The notes under the pieces: model-generated | Told to the model about the DNA's origin: nothing | The model's database searches: none | The model's input: the letters and a program-made list of their open reading frames with translations, nothing else | Origin: Zelopaecilomyces penicillatus | Taxonomy: Eukaryota > Ascomycota > Sordariomycetes > Hypocreales > Pseudodiploosporaceae | Direction: 5' to 3' | DNA length: 64,000 nucleotides | Assembly (NCBI GenBank): GCA_005765155.1 | Contig: VCCP01000004.1 | Span: forward strand, 2,356,001-2,420,000 | Position numbers and translations under genes: made by a program | In this document: positions 12,149 to 23,630 of the stretch, piece after piece | How the letters are laid out: every line of letters starts with the position of its first letter | How positions within the stretch are numbered: the stretch's first letter is position 1

Positions 12149-13330
12149 GTGAGACCAGGCTACTATTATTAACATGCGCACGTTGAGTTGAGAAAGTGAG
12201 ATGTTTGAACACATGTTTGGGAGCCCCCCCAAGATAAACGTGGGGTGAGATGCGATAGGGCCCTCAAAATAAAACGCTCGTGTGGCGCCATGTGCCGTTC
12301 TGGCCCGGCACTTGCGGTGGGTTGTGGCTGCTGCTCGTCATTCACACAGCACGTGCAGCTTGTATCTCGTACCCTACAGGGTTTGGGAGTTAAAATCACA
12401 AACAACTCCAACGGCCGTCTCATCGCTTTAAATCCCGGGGGGCCAAAAAGAAGAAAAGAAAAGGATGAGAAAAGAGAGAGAAAAAGAAAAAAACCGGGTA
12501 ATCGCCACTGCATCCGTCGCATGTATTATGGACTGTCTACTGTATTTTGTCCTTTAACACATATAGTAGGTAGACAAACTCCGAAGACCGGACCATCATC
12601 TATTTGAAGCACATGGCTGCTGATGGTGCCTGACTAAGGCATCTCACACATACGAGCCCCGTTTCTTTCAAACAACTGCTTACAGTAGGTAACTGCCCAC
12701 TGGGGCAGAGAAGGGACCTTGGCAGAAGAGATCTTCCCATACTAGAAACCATCTATTACTGACACAGCGCTGTGGGAGGCACATTGTTCACTGCTGCCCT
12801 GTCGGATCCAACCGGGGGTGGGTGGCTTGAAGCGAAGGAAGAAAATCCGGGGTTGGTGGGCAGCGCATTGTGCTTCCCTCTGCCTGTGCTTATGGCCTGT
12901 GCCTGTCTGTGCCTTGACCAGCAGCCATTGTCGGATTGCGGCCGACAATGGACGGACATATAGTATACACACGTTTATTAGGCCATCAACTAACTTTTTC
13001 ATCGGGCTTTTCTCTATAGCAGTGCACACGACTCAGCACTGGTAACAAGTCTAGCAGACCGCCTTTGGAGTCTTTCTTAACATTCCCTTCTTATAAGCCC
13101 TCGTAATGGGGGTCGAGCGTAGGAGTAGTGGGCAACGAGACCACAACAGTGCGTAGGTAGATGCAAGTTCCATGTGCGAAACCGGGTCCCAGACTCTCCT
13201 CTTAGAGGTGATGATGATTCTAGAAGGTCGAACAAGAAAAAAAAACAAGGCAACCAGAGTCAATCTCGAGACCGGCTCCTTTGGCTAAGCTACCCACCTG
13301 GCGATGGGGTCTTACACCCAGTTCCCGTTC

Positions 13331-13361
13331 CGTTCCAGTCCCAGTTCCAGTTCCAGTTCCA
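13331..13361. repeat. CAGTTC hexanucleotide repeat
   Basis: Imperfect tandem CAGTTC/CAGTCC units over about 30 nt. On the minus strand they read as alternating Trp-Asn or Gly-Thr codons, which explains the spurious long frames in this place. Confidence 0.75.
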
Positions 13362-14330
13362 CCGTTGCACTCTTTGCCAGAGCCCAGCCCAGTGCCCATG
13401 GCCAGCTGGTGTGCATAATGATTTGAAGCCCATCTCAAACCACGTAACCACCCACCCACACCACCACCCACCCACACACGCCCCCCTTTAGGACTTCGCA
13501 ACATGCACGCACTGACAGTGGTGTGGACGTTTCGAGCGTGGCATCGTTTTTCTTCTTCTTCTTGATGTGCAAGGCCAGGCCAGATCCGGACAAAGGGCAG
13601 AAAGCCGCAGTGGCTAAAGGGGAGGAGAAACGAGAATTGGGCGGCCGGAGAAAGGGCGTGCTGGATAGTACCAGTAGGTAAGGGAGGTATGGTGGTGGCC
13701 TCTTGTTGGGGAAATACGACACAGAAACTGCATGTGCTTTGTTGAAACTTGATCACCAGGCCACACTTCTTTTTCTGAAGAGGGGGGGTGGCCAATGCCC
13801 GCCCTTTGGGGTGTTAATACTGCGCTACTTGCCCTGAATGCAGGAGCTACAATGCTCCGCTAGGAGATAGTCTGCTAGCGAGCTCGTAGCCCTTTGTGTC
13901 ACAGCAGGTATTGACTTATCTTGTCCATTTCCCATTTCGTATCTTCGTCTATTAGGTACCTAGTTGGAAGCCTGGAGGCAAGCTAGAACGTGTTGACACC
14001 AGTCAAACTATGGAAGTGGTGGTGTGGCGTCCTTTGTTCGCTACAGTGGGCGTATAGCGTATCGAAACGCTAAACAAGTAGCCAAGAAAACCACTGCACC
14101 TAACCAAGACAAGTCTCACTCGGGAGGGTTTACAGATGCTGATTCAGATCCTAAAAAAAAAAAACCACGGAGATACGGAAATGCATGTAAGATTTGGGGT
14201 AGCAAGAACAAATGGAGACAACACATACATACCTAATTACATTCCATTACTTCGGCAGCAGCAGCAAGCCGGTTCCGGCCCGGAATGACAATTTCAGGTG
14301 AGCCGGCCATGACGTTTCTGCTAACACGTA

Positions 14331-14345
14331 GTCGTCGTCGTCGTC
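14331..14345. repeat. (GTC)5 trinucleotide repeat
   Basis: Five perfect GTC units in the gene desert. Confidence 0.8.
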
Positions 14346-17300
14346 CCTTTATTATTTTACATGCAAAGTTGTGAGAAGACCCCTCCCAATTCAGTAGGTC
14401 GATAACGTCACCGCATTATTACCTGTGGGCAGATACTATAGGGCCTAATAGAAGACGTTTGTTATGCGTTGCAGCCAGCGCAAAGCCCAGCTCAACCGCA
14501 CACAACTCATCGTCACTCAACCGACCGATATATGCCCCTCCCCCTTAAGATGGTTAATTAATTGTGTCCAGCGGGAAGCTCCTAGTGCAAGATATTCCAA
14601 TTACCAAAAATATATATATAAAGAATCTGGGGTTGCTGGACTGGGGATAGGCTTAAACATCGCTTTCTCCGTTAGTGTCCACCTCTTTCTTGTAATACTG
14701 TGGGGATTTGCTTATTAGTGTGACTCTCTCTATAGTTGGGCTACCTATGGAACATTGCCGTTGCTTCCTTTGAAGTCGGCGATAATAAACTGTGCCTCTT
14801 TGTGCGGGACGCTGAAGCATTCCGCACAAAAAACCGTCATTTATTACGTGAAGTTTCTTAGCGGCGATTTGAGTCCTCCTCCTCCTCCCCGCATGTCGCA
14901 TGAAGTAGGCTTGGGGTGGCTCATGATCTCCATGGCCCATTGCTCGTTATGCCACGAGGCACAGGCCGGGTTGATCATACAGTTTGGTTACGATCAGGAT
15001 GCTTGGACCACCATCCTACTTTGCATTGCTTCATAGCCAAAATAGGCCTGCCGCCTTGCGCAGAATGCTGCAGCCTCATAGGCTTCTATACGGTAGGCGT
15101 ACGCAGGAATTAAGCCTTTGTGAGTCTGCCGCAGCACTGCCCTTGGCCCCAATGTCGTATGAGACGGTTCGGCTTGGAACCGTATCGTATTTCTGAGGAC
15201 TTGAGGTTGTAGAAGGATCAAAGCTTGTGTGAGTTGAAGCAGGAACGGAACAAGGCTTTTGCGCCAAGTGCCTATGTATGAACGTCAGTTACAGGTAGGA
15301 TAGGCTAACAGCTTCGGCTTTCCCGGAGGTGGTGATGGGTGGTCTTGGGAACTCAACAGTCGCAGCCTCACGCATTCACCTCTATAGTAGACAGTAGTAG
15401 TTCGGAAGAGGTCGCCATATTCCTTTCCTCCTTGGCAAACATGCCTCGCATTGTGACGCAGGGCTTCCAAGATCAGGCTCAAGGGCCTAGTGACAGGACT
15501 AGCACGGCGATTGAGGTGCATCGGTTGCCCAACAAGGGTGACGTTAGCGTCGTGGCCATGATGGCCATGAGACTGCGTGACTGCTAGCTCTCTGCACGCT
15601 CGACCCGCGCCCTGCCTCCCACCCCGCCATGAGTGCTGCAGAAAGTGCTTGCATTTTGTGTTCAAGGCCATGACGAAACGGGAAATGAATATTCTGGCCT
15701 TGTATGCATCACTGGCCTATGCAACGCACTGACGAGATAGCGTCTGCTGTCCATCATGGTGGTGCTGATTCTTCGTCTGGATGCAGCTCTGCGACAGCCT
15801 GGGGCTTAGGGCGATCCCCTTATGCACGCTGGACAACTCTGGCAGGGGTGCGGAGGGCGGTGGACGTCGTCGTAGCACGCACATCTACTGCACTAATTCG
15901 TGGATCTGTTATGAACCACCTCTTTGTGCTATAGGCTGTAGTAACCACAGACACCGAACAATGGACCGACATACAGTCTAGCCAGCGCCCAAACCACGAA
16001 CTAGGACAGCATTTAGCCGTGCAATGGAAATGGACTTGACAACTGAATTGCACGTGGTGTCCTGATGGATAGACATGGGTGATTTGGGTAGTAACCTACC
16101 TTACTGTACGGCCCGTGGTGGTGCTTTCCCTGCCTACCTACCTGCTCTGGTAGCACCTTCTCGACGTTTGGGGAGCCTTATTAAGCCTCTTCCGAGGAGA
16201 TTTGCTCCGGCTGCCGAGAAGCAAACCTGAGTTGTGATACGTGTTTAGATTACAGTACTCTTTTTTGCCCCAATTTTGAGTGCTCTGCCACCGTGTTGAT
16301 GTACACTCAGAGTGTCGATTACCTACTCTGCCGAAATTGGGCGGAATCCGCTCCCGAGCTTCGCAACGGCACAGAACCCGCGCCCACTTTGAAGGGGGGG
16401 GGCTTCATGTCGGCGCGCACTGCCCGCCGTGCCCGCGAGATCAATGATCACCAACTACCGCCAGCCCGTCTGCCTGCCCAGCCCAGCTGCCAACGACCGA
16501 CTGCCTTTCCGGCCGGCGCATTGCGACCAATCGCCGACCGATCGGATTCGGACGAGCAGCAGCATGGCAATCAAGGGTGTTCCTAGCCCACCCCTGGGCC
16601 AGTGGGGTAAACGCTACGACCCCAGGGACGACGGGTGGACCAGGGGCTGGAGCTGGTGGTGTTTTACTCCGTCTTGCCATGCAGTTGCAAGCCTCCTGGG
16701 GGGTTTGCCTGGGCCCTGCTTGGCCGTCGTCTATCCCGCTTTCGAGCCTACCGCCGGCCCTGGGACGATTTCTGGGACAGCCTCAACGCCCTCACCCAAC
16801 TCCTAACCCTCCCCGAGGTGCTCTACCCACTCACTCACCACTCTACGACCAGGCTGGGCCCTGGCTCCAGTTCAGGACCGTGTTCCTAATCGTACCTGCG
16901 CCGCCACAAATTGAGAACCCCCCTGTTCCACCAAACCAAACCAACCCCCCCCCCCCTGGGCCATACACCAGGAAATACAGTACGTACCAGCACACCTCGT
17001 CTCAGATTTGTTGCCCGTGCAGGCTTCTCGATGACTTTGACACTCGGGTCAGTCACTATCGCCTCGGTGGTGTGGCGTTTCCTTTTTGCTAGCGGTCGCC
17101 AGCTCTCCCTCCTTGACTGCACACCGGGTGCAAGCGAAGTGGACCGAGTCCAGTGCCACACACACCCAGCTTGGCTCTGGGTGCTTCCGAATAACAACTG
17201 ACCTGGCCCATGTTCCCATCCTGCCTGCTTTCCAAATATATACCTTCAATGCCGTGGCACTCGATCTGATTCAAGTTTCTTGTGTTGTTTATTGTTCTTC

Positions 17301-17656
17301 TACCAAACTATCTTCACATTTAGCATTGCTGTTTCCCCGTCTGTGACGGCTTATAAACAAACATATTATACCTTTTCTTGAACAACACTTGAGAACTCAT
17401 CAAGGCCACTTACACACACCTACTAGCTACGGCTTGATCTAGGTGCAATGGCTCACATTGCCAGTTGTATCGCTAATATGGAGCCGGGCTCAACACACAA
17501 GCCCGGTTCTCCGGCTCCCTCATTGCTCTCCGTATGAACCCTTTTGCTCTCTTCAGTCTACTGACAAAGTTGTTTTCGTGAACCAACAACTTACAATAAT
17601 TTTCTCTTTAGACAACTCCCCCCAACGCCCCATCTGAAAAACCTTTTACATGGAGG

Positions 17657-19719
17657 ATGTTGCAACCAGACGGACAACGAAAGTATCAGCTATTTCCCAA
17701 GAGGCGCCAGTCACCAGCCATCAATGACAACACATCGGTTGATCCAGAGAGAGCTTTTGCTATCGCCATGGGCCACAGTGGTGAAAAAACCGAGAAGCAC
17801 TCAGCGGCAGCAGGGCTTAGAATCAAGGTTAGCCCACACAACCTCATCCGACGACGCAAGGTCAGCGTTCCTGAATTGGGTCCGATGACAACTGTTCAAG
17901 AAGTTGCCATGGATTCCCGTAAGTCTATTCTTGATCTTATTCCATTCATAGCCCCTTGTTTCTCACTAGAAATCAGCTACAATTCCTGGACGGCCAGCCC
18001 TCCACGAGCGTTCCATCAGTGCACCAGAAGACGGCCGCAAACAAGGAGAGCCAAAACAGTCTTATGATGTTTTGAATAACAAAGAGATCGATGCCGTTTC
18101 CCTCGCTATCGAAAGAGCGTACCCAATCCTGACGTCTCCGAGCTTGGGACCGCTTTCACCGAAATATCTGACGCCTCTTATCATCCCCGATACAACACCT
18201 CGAATGCCTCTATCAGAGCAGAAGCGGCCATCTCCCTTTCCCAGCCTGAAATCCGAACTTACACCACCGACTGACACGTCTCGATCATCTCGCTTCGAAG
18301 GCTCACCCATGAGCCGATCCCGTTTTACTCCGACCGCCTCTACACCGGACCTCAGTGCGTACCCAAAGTCGGCTAGCACAGATGCAATGTCGGCAACCAC
18401 TCTACCTACTCCAGTGTCAGCCCCTATCATGGAGTCTAGATCTGTTCCAAAGGCATGGGAGGGAAGTCTTCAGGCACCATTAAGTGCTAACCAGGCTGAG
18501 GAACGTCGCACTGCCCATATCCACCGCAGGGGTGCTTCAGAGTCATCAAGCATGACAGATCGAGGAAGGCCCAGGGGGCGCTCCGATCCCCGCAAGAATT
18601 GCCCACTGCCAACACCCAAGAGCCCAGAGCGACGGGCTTTTGAAGAACTGCCTAAAGGATGGAAGCCTTCAGATGCTGCCAGCAAGATGAACATCAATGA
18701 TGCCACAACGCTAAGAAAACAAGCTCTTGGCCAGGCAGAGAGGTTCGAGGTGCTCAGGCTCGAAGATGTTGAGGCACTTTCTAAGGTGGGAATCTTTTCC
18801 CATCAGCACTATATATTTTTAAATCACTAACGGATTATAGGAACTTCGTCAACTGGACGAGCGCACTGAATACCTTCGACGTACCTATAATTCTCTTAGA
18901 TCTGGCCGCCGCAACCTTCACTCTCGCATTTGCCAATACCTGCGATCCCCCCGCGTAGCCCGATTTAGCCACGAGTCCATGCTCAAGCAAGAAGAAGCTT
19001 TGGCAGAGCTTGATGCTTCCATCGATGACTGGGTCATGAAGCTAGAAAGAGCTGAGAACAGACGCACTCGCGTCCGCCAGAAGCTTCTCGAACATGTTGC
19101 TGCCGCCGCGATCCTCTCCATCCCTGGTGCTAGCGACTCATTGCAGCAAATCCTGCCATGTGGCCCACTGGATATCTCTACGCCACCACGCAGCCCCTCT
19201 AAATGTTCTTTCTCCGAGCGGTCAGGAAGTAATTCTCCATCTCCACAACGAGTGGTTGCTCAAGTACCAAGCACAATCCTAGAACTGCCTCTCGTCGAGG
19301 AAGCCGAGGCCGAAATCTACAACGGAATGCCCGCTCGAAAGTCTGCGCTTAAGCGCTCAGATGTTGAGAGCATCCGAATTTATGCTGGAGACGAACTCTA
19401 CTCCCTCCTCACGGATGTTGAGGAAGAAATCTTCAAGATGAGCTGCCACGCAGCCGAGACTCTTCCCAAGGAGCAACCAGCACAATCACAAACAAGACAT
19501 GAGCGGCAACAAAGCAACGAAAGACTCAACTACCAAACAGACCTTTCCACCATTACTACTACTACTTTTATCTCGCCCAAAAACACTACAGCTTCTACTA
19601 CATCCAACGCCGGCCTTACCTTTCTGCACCCTGACTCTCCCATTGCCCCCACTCCACCAATGAAGGACTCCCCAAGGGAATCAGAGATCCTTCTCACCAG
19701 TGCGGTTTTCAAGCCTTAG
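17657..19719 (+). CDS. Up-regulated-during-septation (Uds1) domain protein
   Basis: Exons 17657-17918, 17977-18785 and 18841-19719; 649 residues. The first half is disordered and rich in Ser, Pro and Arg, with many SP and TP sites that could be phosphorylated. The Uds1 domain spans about residues 330-450: LRKQALGQAERFEVL, then ELRQLDERTEYLRRTY, GRRNLHSRICQYLRS and ASIDDWVMKLERAENRR, a predicted alpha-helical coiled coil. The tail is Ser/Thr-rich. The family is named after a fission yeast gene induced at septation and is widespread in filamentous ascomycetes; the molecular role is poorly defined (family knowledge). The first intron ends at the second of two nearby AGs, the only choice that keeps the frame (SPTIPGRP). 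The start is the first in-frame ATG; an earlier ATG at 17650 is out of frame. The gene stands alone between two deserts. Confidence 0.87.
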
Positions 19720-22700
19720 GTGGTCTTGATTATGTTTCCTTTTCTTGAGCGCCACTATTTATTTTATGTTTACGACTTACCCTTATTATTCTACTTCTTG
19801 TCTCACTACATGGTGTTTCATGCATACAGGACTCTGCATACTCTGCATTTCAATCATTTGATACCCATAGCATATCATACATACTTTAGCATTTACTTTC
19901 ATTGTTACATTGCGGGACTGATGTCACCGTACACTCAAAAATATAAATTATTGTATAACATTTTTTAAAATTTCTCCCTTTCAATATTTCATTTCCTTGT
20001 GTTTATCCTGATACAAAATGATGCAAAGTTTGGCGGCTTGGCAGGCCCACAGACCAGGTGCTACTATTAATTCTGCGTAGCATCTGCAACGTAAAGGCCC
20101 GAAGAGTACACGGCTAACTGGGGAAGATGCTCGTCCATATCAGCGGGCCCTTATTGGAGTTCAGGTCCCCCGTTGGGCAAAATTGGCAAGGATATAAAAT
20201 TTCTCTACGGCGCCACCAAAAGGCTGGAACAACGAATGTGTTTCGTTGATCACGGCAGGTGAAACGAACAAGGCTGACCTAGGCCGATGATTCACCTGTG
20301 CTGGAAGAGGAAGCTGTGTAGGGGGGTATGGTTTTTCTTCACTTTCTCCGTAGCTTGTCCCACAATAACGCCTGACATTATTTGTCAATGAAGAATGTTA
20401 GAGGGAGAGACCTGACTGGGATGGTGCATATTACCTGCAGCATCGAACCACTGCCATATTCTGTTCTGCGCTACCTTGTCGACAGCAGCATGACGATGGG
20501 ATGCTTCGTGTCTATCTGTGTCAAGCCCAACTATCCGTCTGTCTTGCATGAGATCAGCGGCCCACCCCCCGGCTTGTTGGGTGGTTGTACTATTCTTGGG
20601 CTAGAGAGTGGAATCGTTGGATAGTTTGGCGGGCGATGAATGGACTCATCATGGATTTGGGTTTCTTTCCTTCCCGTCCTTCGTTAGCGGAGGGAGGGGT
20701 TACCGTTCGTGCAGGGATGGGGAAGATAGGTGAAGAGGATGAAACCCGCAGCTGATTCGCCCGTTTACAAGTTGATGTTTGGTGCAGGGCGGGTTGCGAC
20801 CTCTCGGGTCCGCGCCACAACGCCCAAATTGCCCGATATAGATCTCAGGGCCGCTCCTTAGGCAGCTCTAGTGCCGCTGCTTGGATGCAGATCCTAGGGC
20901 GACGGTGGGCAGGTTTCCTGATAGCCTCGGATTTACTCTCTCTCTCTCTGCAGCTAATTATTTCGTCTGGGGGTGGACTTTGAGGTCTAAACGGCAATTA
21001 TGCGACAGGCAATAAGTGGCCCGGTGAGGGGGTTGAAGGAAATCACGGTGAAGCATGACAACGGGGACTAGCGACTTGAAGAAGAAGTTCTGCAGATCTC
21101 GGTGTTGGAAGTTGGAACCCCATCTTTAACCTAACCCACTGGATGAAATCTAACGCGGTTAGGCTCTTTACTATTGTTTCTCGGAAGTGGGTGATGTCTT
21201 AGCCTCGGCAATTCGTCATCTAGGTAGTTTTGCTGAAGAACTCTAACATGATTGCCACGATCAACTGTTCTCAGCAACCTCGCGAAAATGCAGAGGACGG
21301 AGCAGCGATGAGAAAAACAGAAAATGCGGAGGAGTTGCTCAGGGTGGGGAGAGGATCGGCGGAAATGGCACCACTAGTTTCGCTCAGTGCCTGGATGGCA
21401 GGTGATGCATAGTCTATCGGTCGACTTGACCGAGACTGCATGCATGTAACCTATTTAGCCTACCGACCTGAAGATGATGGCGTTGTTGTTCTAGCGTCTG
21501 TAGTACCGATTCCCAAGGTACGAGATAATAGCACTACTAGCACCACTTACACATGACATTTCCCCATACCACACACACATGGACACACGCAACTCACCTC
21601 TCCCTCCAAATCCACGCACATCCTCTTTTCAACAGCTACATGCATCCACTACAGCCGGCTAGTGGAGCGGAAAAGGCGAAAAGCCTAGCCTAATCCAATC
21701 CGAATTACTGTACGGAATGCCATAGCACCACCAAATAAAAGGGTTTGACAGGGGGGATACTGGGATTACAAGTTGAACAACACTCTTCTGGCATCTGAAA
21801 GTGGGGGAGCACGCGACTCGTAGCCAGACAGGGAGAGGTTTCCAACCCGTGGCGGTTTCGTCTCGTCTTGGGTAAGTTCGGAAACACCTTTTACCCTGCC
21901 TTCTCCTTTTCTCTCTTCATTTGGCTAAACTGTGTATTTGATACCTACCTACGCAGCCCTTGCTAGCTTTGTCGAGAACCTCTCAAGGCCTACCTACGTA
22001 GTATTGATCTTTTCCCCTTCTAGTAATACCGTATTCTCCTCCACATTTCTTTTGGTCCTAGGTTCTGAATACCATTTGACGTAACAGTTTGTAATCTTTT
22101 TAACCCTTGCTCTATCTAGTATTTTCACCTTCACCTGCCGAATATCACGGGAGCTTGCTTGCCCGGCCCCCTCTCCCCACACAGCCATGAAAGCTAAAAC
22201 CAGCCCAGCCCGGCCAACTGACCCAGTTGGTTTATACCGTTCGCAGCAATAGTCTCCGTAGCATCCTTTTTGTACCATTGGGTCATGGTAATATGATATC
22301 TCCACTTGTGACAGGCGCCTTTGGGGGGGGGTTTCGTACCACGAACTCCGGTGGGAGAGGGTTGAACTCAAAGGTGGAGGTAGGGGAGGGGGGTTGGGTT
22401 AGATGAGGTTTTTGGTCTTCCCTGTTCGTTTGGCAAGTTACCGAGTTTACTTGTTCGATTCTGGAATACCACCCTCCCCACACGATCAAACATATAGTTA
22501 CCCACAATACAAGAACACACACACACACACAATCACACATGATACACACACCTTGGTCAACGGACCTGACCTGACCTTGATCCCATCTTGACCCTCAACT
22601 TGGTCGAGTTTCCCTAGGTGAGAAAGCAAAGACAGACAGGCAGGCTGGTAGGCAAGCACTCCACACATCCCCGATCAGCGTTACTTGGTCTCGGACTGGC

Positions 22701-23630
22701 CCATGCGGTCTAGACTTTTGAAAAAGCTGGGGGAGATACAAAAGATATGCAGATCTACTGTAGGTAGTAGAAGATGCTCGGAACTCGCCGGCTCTTCACC
22801 CCCTTCTGCCCCCCCCCTTCCCACCTTCTCTATATTTTCCCATCATAGACCCGTGGCCAAGCTTGCTGTAGTTTACCCCCTTCTGACCCGGGGAAATCGT
22901 TTGTTTTTGTGCTTGCATCTCCGTCCCATGTTGCCCATAGACACACCCACCCATCCCCCTCTCCCCCCTCTCCCAACTTCTTGGCATGAACCGGGACAAG
23001 ACGGTAGGATTATGACACGACACATATGGGAAAATGATGACCAGATAGATTGCATTTTTCTTCCCAACTCTTTTCACTCCCGCAGTTATCCCACACCTAG
23101 AATCCACAGGGGGGGTAAGCCGGGGAAAACAAACCCTTGTGGCAGGAACACTATCGGTTGACGCAATTGCCGAGACTGATCACCGGGCCATTATATCTGA
23201 TTCGGCATATCTGACCTCTTGGCCGCGTAAACCCGTGTGTGTGTCATATTACAACTTCGTAAGAGTGAGTAATAGTATATGTAGTGTAAAGTAAGTTGGT
23301 AGCTGTAGATCTTGTGTTGATGTCGAGTTGTGTTTCGTTTCATACATGAGGACGGCACTTGCCAGAGCCCATCAGCCGTTTCGATTTAGACATAATCAAT
23401 AGTCTCGTACTCCGTTTTGCCCACCCTTCCCAAATACAAATGTTTGTTCCCCGTGACAGGTCATACAGAAACCCGATCCAAGGGTATTATCTCATTCCTA
23501 TTTCCATCCCATACCATGCCAGCCCATTCATGTCGCTTTGTCGTCTCTCAACACCTCCGATCCCATGCAGACAATACACCACACCACACCACACACCACA
23601 GGCGCACCCCCAGGTGTTTGTTGTGTGATA
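19720..23630. other. 3.9-kb gene-free interval between convergent genes
   Basis: Lies between the 3' ends of UDS1 and the sorting-nexin gene, so no promoter for either is expected here. The first 250 nt are AT-rich and probably contain the UDS1 3' UTR and poly(A) site. The stretch 22780-23000 is rich in C and T on the plus strand, with C-runs up to 9. An AC microsatellite lies at about 22514-22530. Open frames (longest about 158 codons, 22685-23161) are low-complexity and unconvincing. Confidence 0.55.
22514..22530. repeat. (AC)n dinucleotide run
   Basis: Alternating AC tract followed by an imperfect ACAC-rich stretch to about 22555, in the convergent gap. Confidence 0.75.

Larger units (their letters stand above)
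5513..17656. other. 12.1-kb gene desert upstream of UDS1
   Basis: No open frame here has a recognisable domain, codon structure or supporting exon. The longest ones (about 170-215 codons, e.g. 5815-6441 plus, 11306-11950 minus, 13220-13795 minus, 16577-17092 plus) are low-complexity or overlap equally long frames on the other strand. Composition is mixed and not strongly AT-rich, so it does not look like a repeat eroded by RIP. It is dense in homopolymers (T, A and G runs of 7-12) and simple repeats. Several plus-strand pyrimidine tracts end in CAG as in strong splice acceptors (8391-8425, 9417-9430). It could be long regulatory DNA, a long leader of UDS1, or noncoding-RNA genes; the sequence alone does not decide. 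Confidence 0.6.

Noticed and set aside
13220..13795. 191-codon minus-strand frame with Gly-Thr and Trp-Asn repeats
   Set aside because: The repeats come from the CAGTTC simple repeat at 13331-13361; all three frames stay open, a sign of repeat bias.
16577..17092. 171-codon plus-strand frame near UDS1
   Set aside because: Pro-rich, overlaps other open frames on both strands, and no family is recognised; kept only as a region to check.
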